A stretch of 64,000 nucleotides of DNA, taken from assembly GCF_018449575.1 (NCBI RefSeq), contig NZ_JAAVUT010000004.1:248001-312000 (forward strand), read 5' to 3'. The notes beneath the pieces were generated by a model that worked only from the letters and a program-made list of their open reading frames with translations, had not been told where the DNA came from and searched no databases. Shown piece by piece: positions 31,603 to 40,765 of the stretch; positions within the stretch are counted from its first letter, which is position 1; the number at the start of each line of letters is the position of its first letter. Origin of the DNA: Sodalis sp. dw_96 (GTDB lineage Bacteria > Pseudomonadota > Gammaproteobacteria > Enterobacterales > Enterobacteriaceae). The position numbers and the translations under genes were made by a program.

Positions 31603-33351
31603 ATGGCTGGACGAATCCCACGCGTATTTATCAATGACTTGCTGGCGCGCACCGACATTATCGACTTGGTCGATGCCCGCGTGAAGCTGAAAAAGCAAGG
31701 CAAAAATTATCACGCCTGTTGTCCGTTTCACCATGAAAAAACCCCGTCATTTACCGTCAATGGCGAAAAGCAGTTCTATCATTGCTTCGGCTGCGGGGCA
31801 CACGGTAACGCAATTGATTTTTTGATGAATTTCGACCGGCTGGAGTTTGTCGAATCCATCGAAGAACTGGCGACCATGCACGGTCTGGAGGTTCCCTATG
31901 AAGCGGGAGCCGGCCCCAACCAGCAGGAACGTCACCAGCGCCAGAGCCTTTATCAGGTCATGGAGCAGTTGAGCGCTTATTACGCGCAGGCCCTTAAGCA
32001 GAACACCGCCACGGCCCCGCAGCAATATCTGGCCAACCGCGGATTGAGCGCGGAGGTCATCGGTCATTTCGCCATCGGCTACGCCCCGCCGGGCTGGGAC
32101 AATGTTCTAAAGCGTTTCGGCCGCTCGGCGGAAGAAAAAGAAGCATTGAACGATGCCGGAATGTTGGTGACTAACGATCAGGGAAGAACCTATGATCGCT
32201 TTCGCGAACGGGTGATGTTCCCCATTCGCGACCGCCGGGGTCGGGTTATCGCCTTCGGCGGGCGTATTCTGGGCGAGGGCCAGCCCAAATACCTGAACTC
32301 GCCGGAAACAGAGATTTTCCATAAGGGCCGCCAGCTGTACGGCCTTTATGAGGCGCAGCAGCAGCATCCGGAACTCTCGCGTTTGCTGGTGGTGGAAGGG
32401 TACATGGATGTCGTGGCGCTGGCGCAGTTCGGCATCGATTATGCCGTGGCCTCGCTGGGTACCGCCACTACCGCCGAGCATATCCAGCTGTTATACCGTG
32501 CCACCGAGCAGGTCATTTGCTGTTACGACGGCGACCGCGCCGGCCGCGAAGCCGCCTGGCGGGCGCTGGAAACGGCATTGCCTTATCTCAGCGACGGGCG
32601 CCAGCTGCGTTTTATGTTTTTGCCGGACGGAGAAGACCCGGATACCCTGGTACGCCAGATTGGCAAAGAAGCGTTCGAACAGCTTATCGAGCAGGCGCAA
32701 CCCCTGTCGGTTTTCTTGTTCGAAACGCTGATGCCGCAGGTGGATCTGAGCAGCCAGGACGGGCGCGCCAAGTTAAGCACCCTGGCCCTGCCCCTTATCG
32801 GACAAGTGCCGGGAGAAACACTGCGTATGTACCTGCGCCAGCAATTAGGCAATAAATTGGGCATTTTGGACGATAGCCAGTTGGAAAAGCTGCTACCCCA
32901 ACAAGCGGGCAATACAAATATTTCGCCCCAGCCCCGGATAAAACGCACAACCATGCGTATACTTATAGGATTGCTGGTACAAAACCCGCGCCTCAGTGCG
33001 CTTATCCCGCCTATTGCGGGTTTAGAGCAGGCAAATCAGCCGGGTGTACCTTTATTTATCGAGTTAGTACAGACCTGTCAGGCACAACCAGGCATCACCA
33101 CGGGACAGCTGCTCGAGCATTATCGGGATAATAAATCCAGCCGACAGCTTGAAACCCTGGCAACCTGGAACCACATGATCATAGATGATATGGTCGAAGC
33201 GCAATTTATCGATACCCTGACGAGCCTGTACGACTCCATACTTGAACAGCGTCTGGACACGTTGATTGCACGCGAAAGAACGCACGGTTTAACGGCCGAA
33301 GAACGAAAAGAAGTTTCGTCTTTGAATACGGCTTTGGCTAAAAAAAAATGA
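31603..33351 (+). CDS. dnaG: DNA primase
   Basis: DnaG makes RNA primers at the replication fork and is recruited by the DnaB helicase. The 582-residue protein equals the E. coli size (581). Domains: zinc-binding CHC2 domain (residues 1-105) with CPFHHEKTPSF and CFGCGAHGNAIDF; TOPRIM polymerase domain with LLVVEGYMDVVALAQFG near 262 and YDGDRAGREAAWR near 307; C-terminal helicase-binding domain (about 435-582). Its position between rpsU and rpoD is the universal enterobacterial one. Confidence 0.98.
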   Translation: MAGRIPRVFINDLLARTDIIDLVDARVKLKKQGKNYHACCPFHHEKTPSFTVNGEKQFYHCFGCGAHGNAIDFLMNFDRLEFVESIEELATMHGLEVPYEAGAGPNQQERHQRQSLYQVMEQLSAYYAQALKQNTATAPQQYLANRGLSAEVIGHFAIGYAPPGWDNVLKRFGRSAEEKEALNDAGMLVTNDQGRTYDRFRERVMFPIRDRRGRVIAFGGRILGEGQPKYLNSPETEIFHKGRQLYGLYEAQQQHPELSRLLVVEGYMDVVALAQFGIDYAVASLGTATTAEHIQLLYRATEQVICCYDGDRAGREAAWRALETALPYLSDGRQLRFMFLPDGEDPDTLVRQIGKEAFEQLIEQAQPLSVFLFETLMPQVDLSSQDGRAKLSTLALPLIGQVPGETLRMYLRQQLGNKLGILDDSQLEKLLPQQAGNTNISPQPRIKRTTMRILIGLLVQNPRLSALIPPIAGLEQANQPGVPLFIELVQTCQAQPGITTGQLLEHYRDNKSSRQLETLATWNHMIIDDMVEAQFIDTLTSLYDSILEQRLDTLIARERTHGLTAEERKEVSSLNTALAKKK

Positions 33352-33442
33352 ATGACGAGGCTTTAATGCCTATAAATGTCAGGGCAATGCCCTGTGCGAT
33401 GCCGTAGTAGGCTGCGGCGTTAAATAATGGCCTGATCTCTTG

Positions 33443-33469
33443 TTGGTGATGAAATTTCACCGACCAACA
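33443..33469. terminator. Hairpin in the dnaG-rpoD gap
   Basis: GTTGGTGA and TTCACCGACCAAC pair around TGAAAT to form a stem-loop 30 bp before rpoD. It lacks a T tract, so it is more likely an RNA processing or stability element than a terminator. The E. coli dnaG-rpoD spacer is also an RNA processing site. Confidence 0.35.
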
Positions 33470-33501
33470 CCGAAATTACTCTGAAGTGTGGATACCGTCT
33501 T

Positions 33502-35346
33502 ATGGAGCAAAACCCGCAGTCACAGCTCAAGCTACTTGTCACTCGTGGTAAGGAGCAAGGCTATTTGACCTTTGCCGAGGTCAATGACCATCTGCCGGAG
33601 GATATCGTCGACTCCGATCAGATCGAAGACATCATCCAGATGATAAATGACATGGGCATCCAGGTGATGGAAGAAGCACCCGATGCCGATGATCTCCTGT
33701 TGGCGGAAAATACCTCCGACACCGACGAAGACGCCGCCGAAGCGGCAGCCCAAGTGCTATCGAGTGTCGAATCCGAAATAGGACGCACCACCGATCCGGT
33801 GCGCATGTACATGCGTGAAATGGGCACAGTGGAACTGCTGACCCGTGAAGGCGAAATCGACATCGCCAAGCGCATCGAGGACGGGATTAATCAGGTTCAA
33901 TGCTCCGTTGCGGAGTATCCTGAGGCTATCACCTACCTGCTGGAACAGTACGACCGCGTCGAAGCGGGGGAAGCTCGCCTGTCGGATTTGATCACCGGCT
34001 TTGTCGATCCCAACGCCGAAGAAGATTTGGCCCCCACCGCTACCCATATCGGTTCCGAGTTAACCACTGAAGAGCTGGCGAACGACGACGACGACGACGA
34101 GGAAGACGACGAAGACAGCAGCGACGATGACAACAGCATCGATCCCGAGCTGGCCCGCCAGAAATTCGTCGAGCTGCGCGAGCAGTATGAAGCGACGCGT
34201 ACCGTGATTAAAACCAACGGTCGCAGCCACGCCAAATCAACGGATGAAATTCTGAAGTTGTCCGAGGTGTTCAAGCAGTTCCGACTGGTGCCCAAGCAGT
34301 TCGATTACCTGGTGAACAACATGCGTTCCATGATGGACCGCGTGCGTACCCAGGAACGCTTGATCATGAAGCTGTGCGTCGAAATCTGCAAAATGCCGAA
34401 GAAAAACTTCGTCACGCTGTTCTCCGGCAATGAAACCAGTGAAGCCTGGTTCAAGGCCGCGCTGGCCATGAACAAGCCCTGGTCGGAAAAACTGCGTGAA
34501 GTGGACGAAGACGTCCATCGCAACCTGCAGAAGCTCCGTCAGATCGAAGAAGAAACCGGTCTGACCATCGAGCAGGTGAAGGATATCAACCGCCGGATGT
34601 CCATTGGCGAAGCCAAAGCCCGTCGCGCCAAGAAAGAGATGGTGGAAGCGAACCTGCGTCTGGTGATATCCATTGCCAAAAAATACACCAACCGCGGCCT
34701 GCAATTCCTGGATTTGATCCAGGAAGGCAACATCGGTTTGATGAAAGCGGTAGACAAGTTTGAATACCGCCGCGGCTATAAGTTCTCCACCTATGCCACC
34801 TGGTGGATACGGCAGGCCATCACCCGTTCTATCGCCGACCAGGCGCGTACCATCCGTATACCGGTGCATATGATTGAGACCATCAACAAGCTCAACCGTA
34901 TCTCCCGTCAAATGCTGCAGGAAATGGGCCGCGAGCCCACCCCTGAAGAACTGGCGGAACGTATGCTGATGCCGGAAGATAAAATCCGTAAAGTGCTGAA
35001 AATCGCTAAAGAGCCGATTTCCATGGAAACCCCCATCGGCGACGATGAAGATTCCCATTTAGGTGATTTTATCGAAGATACCACCCTGGAGTTGCCGCTG
35101 GATTCCGCCACATCGGAAAGCCTGCGTTCGGCAACCCATGACGTATTGGCCGGTTTGACCGCCCGTGAAGCGAAAGTGCTGCGCATGCGTTTCGGTATCG
35201 ATATGAATACCGACCATACGCTGGAAGAAGTGGGTAAACAGTTCGATGTCACCCGCGAACGTATCCGTCAGATAGAAGCGAAGGCGCTGCGCAAGCTGCG
35301 TCATCCTAGCCGCTCCGAAGTGCTGCGCAGCTTCCTGGACGACTAG
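33502..35346 (+). CDS. rpoD: RNA polymerase sigma-70 factor
   Basis: Primary sigma factor. The 614-residue protein (E. coli 613) contains region 1.1 (1-80), region 1.2 ([11 protein letters not shown] near 96), a non-conserved insert with an unusually acidic run ([10 protein letters not shown], near 193), region 2 with [18 protein letters not shown] and the -10-reading [17 protein letters not shown], region 3, and region 4.2 with the helix-turn-helix [18 protein letters not shown] near 580. Last gene of the operon, ending at an intrinsic terminator. Confidence 0.98.
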   Translation: MEQNPQSQLKLLVTRGKEQGYLTFAEVNDHLPEDIVDSDQIEDIIQMINDMGIQVMEEAPDADDLLLAENTSDTDEDAAEAAAQVLSSVESEIGRTTDPVRMYMREMGTVELLTREGEIDIAKRIEDGINQVQCSVAEYPEAITYLLEQYDRVEAGEARLSDLITGFVDPNAEEDLAPTATHIGSELTTEELANDDDDDEEDDEDSSDDDNSIDPELARQKFVELREQYEATRTVIKTNGRSHAKSTDEILKLSEVFKQFRLVPKQFDYLVNNMRSMMDRVRTQERLIMKLCVEICKMPKKNFVTLFSGNETSEAWFKAALAMNKPWSEKLREVDEDVHRNLQKLRQIEEETGLTIEQVKDINRRMSIGEAKARRAKKEMVEANLRLVISIAKKYTNRGLQFLDLIQEGNIGLMKAVDKFEYRRGYKFSTYATWWIRQAITRSIADQARTIRIPVHMIETINKLNRISRQMLQEMGREPTPEELAERMLMPEDKIRKVLKIAKEPISMETPIGDDEDSHLGDFIEDTTLELPLDSATSESLRSATHDVLAGLTAREAKVLRMRFGIDMNTDHTLEEVGKQFDVTRERIRQIEAKALRKLRHPSRSEVLRSFLDD

Positions 35347-35434
35347 TTAGACGTTGTGGCCCGAACGTTCTTGCCTTATTGATGTCATGAATGAGGCGAG
35401 GACGTAACCGCCGTTTAGATGCTTTTATCATAAA

Positions 35435-35463
35435 AGCCCCGCTATACCAGCGGGACTTTTTTA
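35435..35463 (+). terminator. rpoD terminator
   Basis: CCCGCT / AGCGGG stem (35438-35454) with a short ATACC loop, flanked by AAAAG on the left and ACTTTTTT on the right. The A and T flanks make it potentially bidirectional between the convergent genes rpoD and mug. Confidence 0.9.
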
Positions 35464-35539
35464 TGCCCGACAAACCCCGGGGCAGACTCAATTTATATAG
35501 ACCTTGATGTTCCCGCGACCCCCAGGCTTTTAAATGCCT

Positions 35540-36187
35540 TCAATCCTCCGTGGCGCCGGCCGGCTTTTCCAAGCCTAAATCCTTCGCGGTACCGACGGGC
35601 TTCTCCAAGCGTGCATCCTTTTTCGCTTCGGCGGACTTCTCCATGCCTGCATACTTTGTCGCGCCGAGGTTTGGTAAGACGGAGTCCCTCAGCGGCGCCA
35701 GCGCCATATTCAATTCACGATAGGATTTAAGCAGTGTGCCGAAGCTCATGCGGTTCAGGCCGCTGGGATTGGGCAGCACCCAGATTTCGGTATTACCGAT
35801 GGTGGTATCCTGCTTACCCCATATCACGTCACGCACCCGAAAGGCCTGCCGATAGACTTGCTTGCCTAACACCGCCAGCGCCTTAGGCTGATAAAACTCT
35901 ATTTTTTCAATTAAGCGCGGGCCCCCTTCTCGAATCTCTGATAGCGTTACCTCCGCCGCTTCCACCGTGGGCCGTTCCACCAGCACGGTGAGGCCGCAAC
36001 CGCTGTCCAATAGCTCAGGCCCCTCCTCCGGCCTGAACTGGCGCTCGGTGAAACCCGCCTGATGGAGGATCTTCCAAAAACGATTATTAGGGTTGGCGAA
36101 ATGAAGGCCTTTATGGGCGCTGGACAACCCCGGATTGATACCGCAAAACACAACCCTCAACCCTGGCGACAGAATATCCTCAAGCAT
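35540..36187 (-). CDS. mug: G/U mismatch-specific DNA glycosylase
   Basis: Mug removes uracil and ethenocytosine opposite guanine. The start [20 protein letters not shown] at 36187 aligns with E. coli Mug; the longer frame is rejected. Active-site motifs: [20 protein letters not shown] (residues 16-35) and [11 protein letters not shown] near 141. The protein is 215 residues against 168 in E. coli; the extra 45 residues form a charged tail with degenerate repeats ([14 protein letters not shown], then [10 protein letters not shown]). Convergent with rpoD, as in E. coli. Confidence 0.92.
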   Translation of the reverse strand: MLEDILSPGLRVVFCGINPGLSSAHKGLHFANPNNRFWKILHQAGFTERQFRPEEGPELLDSGCGLTVLVERPTVEAAEVTLSEIREGGPRLIEKIEFYQPKALAVLGKQVYRQAFRVRDVIWGKQDTTIGNTEIWVLPNPSGLNRMSFGTLLKSYRELNMALAPLRDSVLPNLGATKYAGMEKSAEAKKDARLEKPVGTAKDLGLEKPAGATED

Positions 36188-36319
36188 CTTCTCGGCTCCT
36201 TTATGATGCCTCGCTATTGTTATGCAAACATAATAGCTGGGATTTGGCGATAAATCAGCCATCTAGTGCGCCCCCCTATGGATCTGTTTGTGCCGTTCCT
36301 CTATAATCAACGCCCACTC

Positions 36320-36396
36320 GGCCCCTTAGCTCAGTTGGTTAGAGCAGGCGACTCATAATCGCTTGGTCGCTGGTTCAAGTCCAGCAGGGGCCACCA
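36320..36396 (+). tRNA. ileX: tRNA-Ile2 (anticodon CAT, lysidine-modified)
   Basis: 77-nt tRNA gene with encoded CCA; acceptor GGCCCCT pairs with AGGGGCC, the D-loop is AGCTCAGTTGGTTAGAGC, and the anticodon CAT is at 36354-36356. The sequence is nearly identical to E. coli ileX, and mug-ileX is also the E. coli order. The C of the anticodon would be modified to lysidine by TilS to read AUA. Its 3' end is a likely integration site: the sequence after it is accessory. Confidence 0.96.
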
Positions 36397-36547
36397 AGAA
36401 AAGCCTTTAAAATCAATAATTTAAGACCACCCTTCTCTGCCTCAGTTTTCCCTGTTTTAGCAAAGTGTCGCAAAAGTGTCTCACCAGAAAATTTTGTGAC
36501 TCATTCGTGACGCATTTTAGGCTTCAAAAATAGGCAAGTTTCAGGCA

Positions 36548-36571
36548 TAAAAAAACCTGCTTTCGCAGGTT
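36548..36571 (-). terminator. Intrinsic terminator of the ogr remnant
   Basis: On the minus strand AACCTGC-GAAA-GCAGGTT (36554-36571) followed by TTTTTT is a canonical terminator 9 bp after the ogr stop. P2-like phages have a terminator in this position after ogr. Confidence 0.85.
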
Positions 36572-36579
36572 GGGTTATC

Positions 36580-36795
36580 CTAAATCCACATCACTTGCTG
36601 TTGGTTTCGGGCTGGATGAGGGGGGGCGGGTTTGACCATTTTTGGCAGGACAATGGAATCGGTCACCGTCTCCAATGTTTTAAATGTATGGCTGCAATTT
36701 ATATTCTGGCATTGATGATAACGCTCTTTGGTACTTTCACTAAGGTAGCGGCTTGAGCGGGCATGTGCGGCGTTAACCGGTGACCGCCAGATCAA
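36580..36795 (-). pseudogene. ogr: P2-type Ogr/Delta zinc-finger activator, 5'-truncated remnant
   Basis: The protein segment AAHARSSRYLSESTKERYHQ followed by CQNINCSHTFKTLETVTDSI is characteristic of Ogr/Delta, the small zinc-finger activators of late transcription in P2-like phages. The intact family begins with a CPxC pair just before AHARSSRY; here that position reads RSPVN, so the first half of the zinc site is missing and the true start is lost. The 3' end and its terminator are intact. This is a scar of a P2-like prophage next to ileX; no integrase is present. Confidence 0.75.
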
Positions 36796-37096
36796 ATCTG
36801 AGCTAATATATTTCTATTGGTACTCTATCAGCGGGTCCGGCTGTTAGGCCGCGACACTCGCAACCAGCATAATATGCCCCCTACCCACCGTAGCCATCCG
36901 CTGCCCGTAGAAACGCGGCACAGTCTGGCTGAGCCCTGGATGTTTAATTATTTTTCACCCGAAGCTCAATATTTTTTTCGTGCAATAAGAAATCTGCCTT
37001 GACTGGTTGGTAGATCAAAGCTGAAAACAACAGCATGCATTTTCTGACTGAAATGATGTATACATATTCCATGACATCTCAGGGAAGTGTTGAGAA
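36796..37096. other. Gap without recognised gene
   Basis: About 300 bp between the ogr remnant and the Sel1-repeat gene. AT-richer than the backbone. I see no gene, repeat or RNA; the promoter of the downstream gene must lie in it, but I could not place one with confidence. Confidence 0.4.
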
Positions 37097-38257
37097 TTGA
37101 AAAAATACGCACTGTTTGTCTTTGTTTCTCTTGGTTCTTTTTGTGCCCATGCAGGAAGCCTGGAGGATTGTCGGAATGTTTTTGCTCCCGGCGCGATCTC
37201 GGGAAATTCGGAGGTACTTTGCCGGAAGTCAGCAATTGATGGGAATGCCCGGGCACAATACTACCTCGGACTTATGTTCGACGTAGGCAGGGGCGCGAAG
37301 CAAGATGTCGGCAAGGCAGTGGAATGGTACACCTTGGCCGCAAAGAATGGAGATGCTTACGCGCAGGCAAACCTCGGCTTGATGTACGCCAATGGTAGAG
37401 GTTTGAGTCGAGATGATCGTAAAGCGGTAGAGTGGTTCACCCCGGCCGCCGGTCAGGGACTCGCACCTGCACAGTTCATGCTTGGTTTTATGTACGCTGA
37501 GGGACGCGGGGTAAGACAGGATGATGGCAAAGCAGTTGAGTGGTACACCCTGGCCGCCAGGCAGGGTCTGACAACTGCACAATACAATCTCGGATTAATG
37601 TACGAATATGGACACGGGGTGACGCAGGATGATGGCAAAGCCGCTGAGTGGTACACCTTGGCTGCCAGGCAAGGCGATGCCCAGGCACAGGGACACCTTG
37701 GGCTGATGTACACAAAGGGTCGAGGCGTGGAACAAGACGATGGCAAAGCCGTTGAATGGTACACCTTGGCTGCTAAACAAGGCTATGCCCCCGCACAATT
37801 TAACCTCGGCTTAGCCTATACACATGGACGCGGAGTGAAGGTGGATCCTGTTGCAGCTGAAAGGTGGTATACCCTTGCGGCTAATCAGGGGCTTTTGGAT
37901 GCACAGTTTAACCTCGGGCAGATGTATGCAAAGGGTTTAGGGGTGAAACGGGACGATAATAAGGCTGTAGAATGGTTCACTTTGGCGGCAAAGCAAGGAG
38001 ATGCGTTCGCGCAGGCAAACCTCGGAATGATGTATAACGAGGGACGAGGCGTAAAACAGGATGTTGGTAAAGCGGTGGAGATGTACCGGTTGGCAGCCAG
38101 ACAGGGCAATGCGGCAGCGCAGTCGAGCCTTGGCTTAATATACGCAGAGGGACGCGGGGTTCAACAAAACCAAGCGTTGGCTAAAGAATGGATTGATAAG
38201 GCATGTAAGAATGGAAGTGACAGTGGTTGCAACGAAAAAATCAAATTTAAATTTTGA
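37097..38257 (+). CDS. Secreted Sel1-like repeat protein
   Basis: The 386-residue protein starts at TTG (AGGGA about 11 bp upstream) with a signal peptide MKKYALFVFVSLGSFCAHAG. It then has nine consecutive 36-residue Sel1-type tetratricopeptide-like repeats (about residues 50-380) of the pattern AQxxLGxMYxxGRGVxQDDxKAVEWYTLAAxQG. Cysteines near the N-terminus and in the last repeat (KACKNGSDSGC) may form disulfides. Such proteins act as periplasmic or exported protein-binding scaffolds, sometimes host-interacting (EsiB, LpnE). The partner is unknown. The neighbourhood is a phage-scarred island. Confidence 0.85.
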   Translation: MKKYALFVFVSLGSFCAHAGSLEDCRNVFAPGAISGNSEVLCRKSAIDGNARAQYYLGLMFDVGRGAKQDVGKAVEWYTLAAKNGDAYAQANLGLMYANGRGLSRDDRKAVEWFTPAAGQGLAPAQFMLGFMYAEGRGVRQDDGKAVEWYTLAARQGLTTAQYNLGLMYEYGHGVTQDDGKAAEWYTLAARQGDAQAQGHLGLMYTKGRGVEQDDGKAVEWYTLAAKQGYAPAQFNLGLAYTHGRGVKVDPVAAERWYTLAANQGLLDAQFNLGQMYAKGLGVKRDDNKAVEWFTLAAKQGDAFAQANLGMMYNEGRGVKQDVGKAVEMYRLAARQGNAAAQSSLGLIYAEGRGVQQNQALAKEWIDKACKNGSDSGCNEKIKFKF

Positions 38258-39209
38258 ACGGGAAATTTCCCAAGAAAGCGACACCCTGGTGCTGTGCCTA
38301 GTGCAACAGGGCTAAAACTCTTTGCTGGGCTAAGAGAAAGCGGATGACGACTTTATGGCCGATCGCCCGGACATTAAAATAACCTCGGCGGCGGCCGGCA
38401 TGCTGTTTTGCGTCGCGGGCGGGAGTTGCGACGGTTGTAACGCCATTCTGCGCCGATGTCGATGTCGTGACCCAGACTTTTTGGGCAGCCCTTCATGACC
38501 CTGGATGTTTCACCGATATTGTGAGTGCTTATTTCCCACTGTGTCAGAGTAGTTGTCGCCTTATTTTTTCAGGAATAAAGAACGGCTCAAACTGGGCGCG
38601 ATGTTCCACTACGAATAGCTTAATATGGCGTTCTAAGCATCCCATACTGAGCTAGGCAAGCCCATATTAAAAAAGTATTATTAAGGGAACGTAAATTGAT
38701 ATAGCAGTCGCACCAAATCATTTTTGTTATCGGTTTTAGATATTCAACATAGTTAGCAGTTATATAATGCTACTATCTTTTACATAATTAAATATATGAC
38801 AATGTGGACGGTTTTTCCCTGAGCTGATCTTTGCTGTGCCGCTGTGAGTAGTATACATTTTAACCACAGAGGTTAACGATTTCTATAACCTAACTATACC
38901 TAAAATCGTTAACCAGAACAAATCTTGGCACTCCTTAGACCCTGTAATGTGTTTTCAGTAATCAACTTATCGCACAACTGCTCTGACACAGCGGGTTTCG
39001 CAGGCGGCTATAACCTAAATCCACATCACTAGCTGTTGGTGTCGGGCCGGATGCGGCGAGGTAATACGCGGCAATTGGTCCTAAATCGGCCTTGCCGCTT
39101 CTTACAGATAAAATGTTGAAACGAAAAATGATACACATTAGGCTTATATAGCCCTGTCACCGCTAAAAATATTAAAGGACAGGCTTCGTCTCTACGGGAG
39201 AAGTACACC
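38258..39209. other. 950-bp gap with decayed sequence
   Basis: No intact gene is seen. A 47-codon frame at 38355-38498 (MADRPDIKITSAAAG, with CVAGGSCDGC) has no match I recognise and may be a fragment. The AT-rich part 38680-38960 shows nothing. At 39012-39053 there is a second, diverged copy of the ogr 3' end (listed separately). The stretch looks like degraded mobile DNA. Confidence 0.5.
39012..39053 (-). repeat. Second ogr 3'-end scar (direct repeat of 36579-36620)
   Basis: CCTAAATCCACATCACTAGC, then TGTTGGTGTCGGGCCGGATG matches the last codons of the ogr remnant at 36579-36620, in the same orientation, with about four mismatches over 42 bp. The similarity extends weakly leftward (TTTCGCAGG). 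Two prophage scars in direct orientation flank the Sel1-repeat gene. Confidence 0.7.
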
Positions 39210-39683
39210 ATGCCTGAGAAGATTAAAGTCCTACTTGCCAGTGATGCACCGCCTCGCATTAAACCGAGTAACTACCCCGAGCCGTTCGCCTCATTAATGG
39301 CGGGGAGAGTTAAACGGCCACTAGGCGACCTGTTTTCCTTGACTCATTTTGGCGTCAATCTGACCAGCCTTCCTCCTGGCTCGGTCTCAGCTCTGCATCA
39401 TCGGCATTCCCGACAAGACGAGTTCATTTATATCATCGAGGGCGAACCTACGTTGCTAACCGACGAAGGCGAGATCCAAATGAGGCCGGGAATGGTCGCT
39501 GGCTTCGCCGCGAACGGCACGGCTCATCATCTTGAAAATCGCACCGACAAGGCATGTATTGTCCTGGAGGTAGGGGATCGTTATGAAGGCGATGAGGTCT
39601 CTTACCCATCGGATGACATCTCAGCAGCCAGAGGCGCTGACGGGAAATGGCATTTCACACACAAGGACGGAACATCTTACTAG
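39210..39683 (+). CDS. Cupin-domain protein
   Basis: The 157-residue single-domain cupin starts with a good ribosome binding site (GGGAGAAG). Cupin motif 1 is PGSVSALHHRHSRQDEFIYI (about residues 55-75), with candidate metal ligands His62, His63/His65 and Glu70; motif 2 is PGMVAGFAANGTAHHLEN (about 93-110) with a histidine pair. The C-terminal GDRYEGDEVSYPSDDI is typical of a subgroup of uncharacterised cupins found in proteobacteria. Substrate unknown; a small metal-dependent isomerase or dioxygenase is possible. It stands alone next to decayed AraC and SDR genes. Confidence 0.8.
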   Translation: MPEKIKVLLASDAPPRIKPSNYPEPFASLMAGRVKRPLGDLFSLTHFGVNLTSLPPGSVSALHHRHSRQDEFIYIIEGEPTLLTDEGEIQMRPGMVAGFAANGTAHHLENRTDKACIVLEVGDRYEGDEVSYPSDDISAARGADGKWHFTHKDGTSY

Positions 39684-39798
39684 ATCGACCTCATATGATT
39701 TTGTCATTGTTTCAAAAGATAGATGGCATTGCTAAACCGGGTAGGGTCATTTGGGCAGGCTTTCTCATTTGATCTATAGGCCGGGAATGTCCACGATC

Positions 39799-40224
39799 CC
39801 AGGGGTAAGCGGCATTGCCATGCATCATCCCGATGGCCTTACCCATCCTGGCATCCGCCAACGCGCTGATCCACCCGCAATTATCGCCGTTAACCTGATC
39901 CAAAGCAGAGCGCAGCACCTGGACGAGAAGGATGTCGGCAAGCCTGTCGGTGAGGACAGCCGCGCCGATCTGCGTTCCCCTGATTTCAAGGTCGAGGATC
40001 TCAAGCGTGGAGCGAATGACGGACGCCGACGGAATGTGCGCCGATATCAGCAGAAAACGCGGCAGTGAGTCGAGAAGCAATGCCGCGTCGGATTCTTCAA
40101 AACTGAAGCTGCCGGCAAGCAAAACGGTGTCGTCGCCCTCATGACGCGCCACATCCGACTGCGACCAATCGAATGCCGCTACCCCGTCTTCAGGAGTCGT
40201 GTGTTCGTCATTGGCCAGAACATA
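39799..40224 (-). pseudogene. AraC-family regulator, fragment of the cupin_6 sensor domain
   Basis: About 142 codons resemble the middle of AraC-type regulators with an N-terminal cupin sensor: LLAGSFSFEESDAALLLDSL, LEIRGTQIGAAVLTDRLADI, CGWISALADARMGKAIGMMH. The N-terminal part is replaced by the antisense of the SDR fragment, and after AAYPW the sequence should continue into the helix-turn-helix but does not. It is a two-sided truncation. The remaining reading frame is open, so decay is through rearrangement rather than point mutation. Confidence 0.7.
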
Positions 40225-40225
40225 G

Positions 40226-40585
40226 GTCGGTGCGTTGGAAGGCAAGGTAATCACCATTACCGGGGCAAGCAGCGACATCAGCGATGCTACCGCCCGGCTT
40301 CTCGCGGAGCGGGGAGCTGTCGTTTTACTTGACGCAAGGCGTCCGGACAGGCTCGCGGCGCTGTGCGAAGCGATTGTGGCCAAGGGTGGAAAGGCGTCCT
40401 GACTTGTCACCGACGTCAAGCAACGCGACAATGTCAGCCGGCTCGTTGAACACGCGGTTGAACACAACGGGAAGCTGGACGTTTTGATCAATAATGCGAT
40501 GATCGCCCCGATTTCCCCCCTCGACTCCCTGAGAGTCGGCGACTGGGAGGAAATGATCGATGTGAATGTAAAGGGCAGGAATTGA
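40226..40585 (+). pseudogene. Short-chain dehydrogenase/reductase, broken
   Basis: The frame starting near EGKVITITGASSDISDATA is the N-terminal Rossmann motif of an SDR (TGxxxGIG, here TGASSDIS). It continues through LLDARRPDRLAALCEAI, is broken by an in-frame TGA at 40400-40402, then resumes with LVTDVKQRDNVSRLVEHAV, KLDVLINNAM and EEMIDVNVKG before ending. The catalytic Ser-Tyr-Lys half is missing. With the AraC fragment on the opposite strand it is the wreck of a divergent regulator-SDR pair, a common arrangement in proteobacteria. Confidence 0.8.
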
Positions 40586-40765
40586 GATTACGATCGTTGA
40601 TTTCGGTGATGCCACTCGCGCTTCTTACGTAAATCGGTGTTCGTACTGGGTCCCTTGGCGTCAACACTAATACTACCTACCTCATCAAAAAACTCTTTTA
40701 CTGAAAGTAAATTTGGCGAATTTCATGTCATATGCTGCAGATTTTTATCAACAGCAGGAAAATCC

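Noticed and set aside
39712-40491. 259-codon minus-strand frame taken as one gene
   Set aside because: Only codons about 90-231 resemble AraC; the first 80 are the antisense of an SDR fragment, so it is a junction of two pseudogenes rather than one protein.
40637-40765. N-terminal extension of the giant protein
   Set aside because: The ATG at 40766 has AGGAAA at the right distance; the upstream 43 codons lack such a site and overlap degraded SDR sequence.
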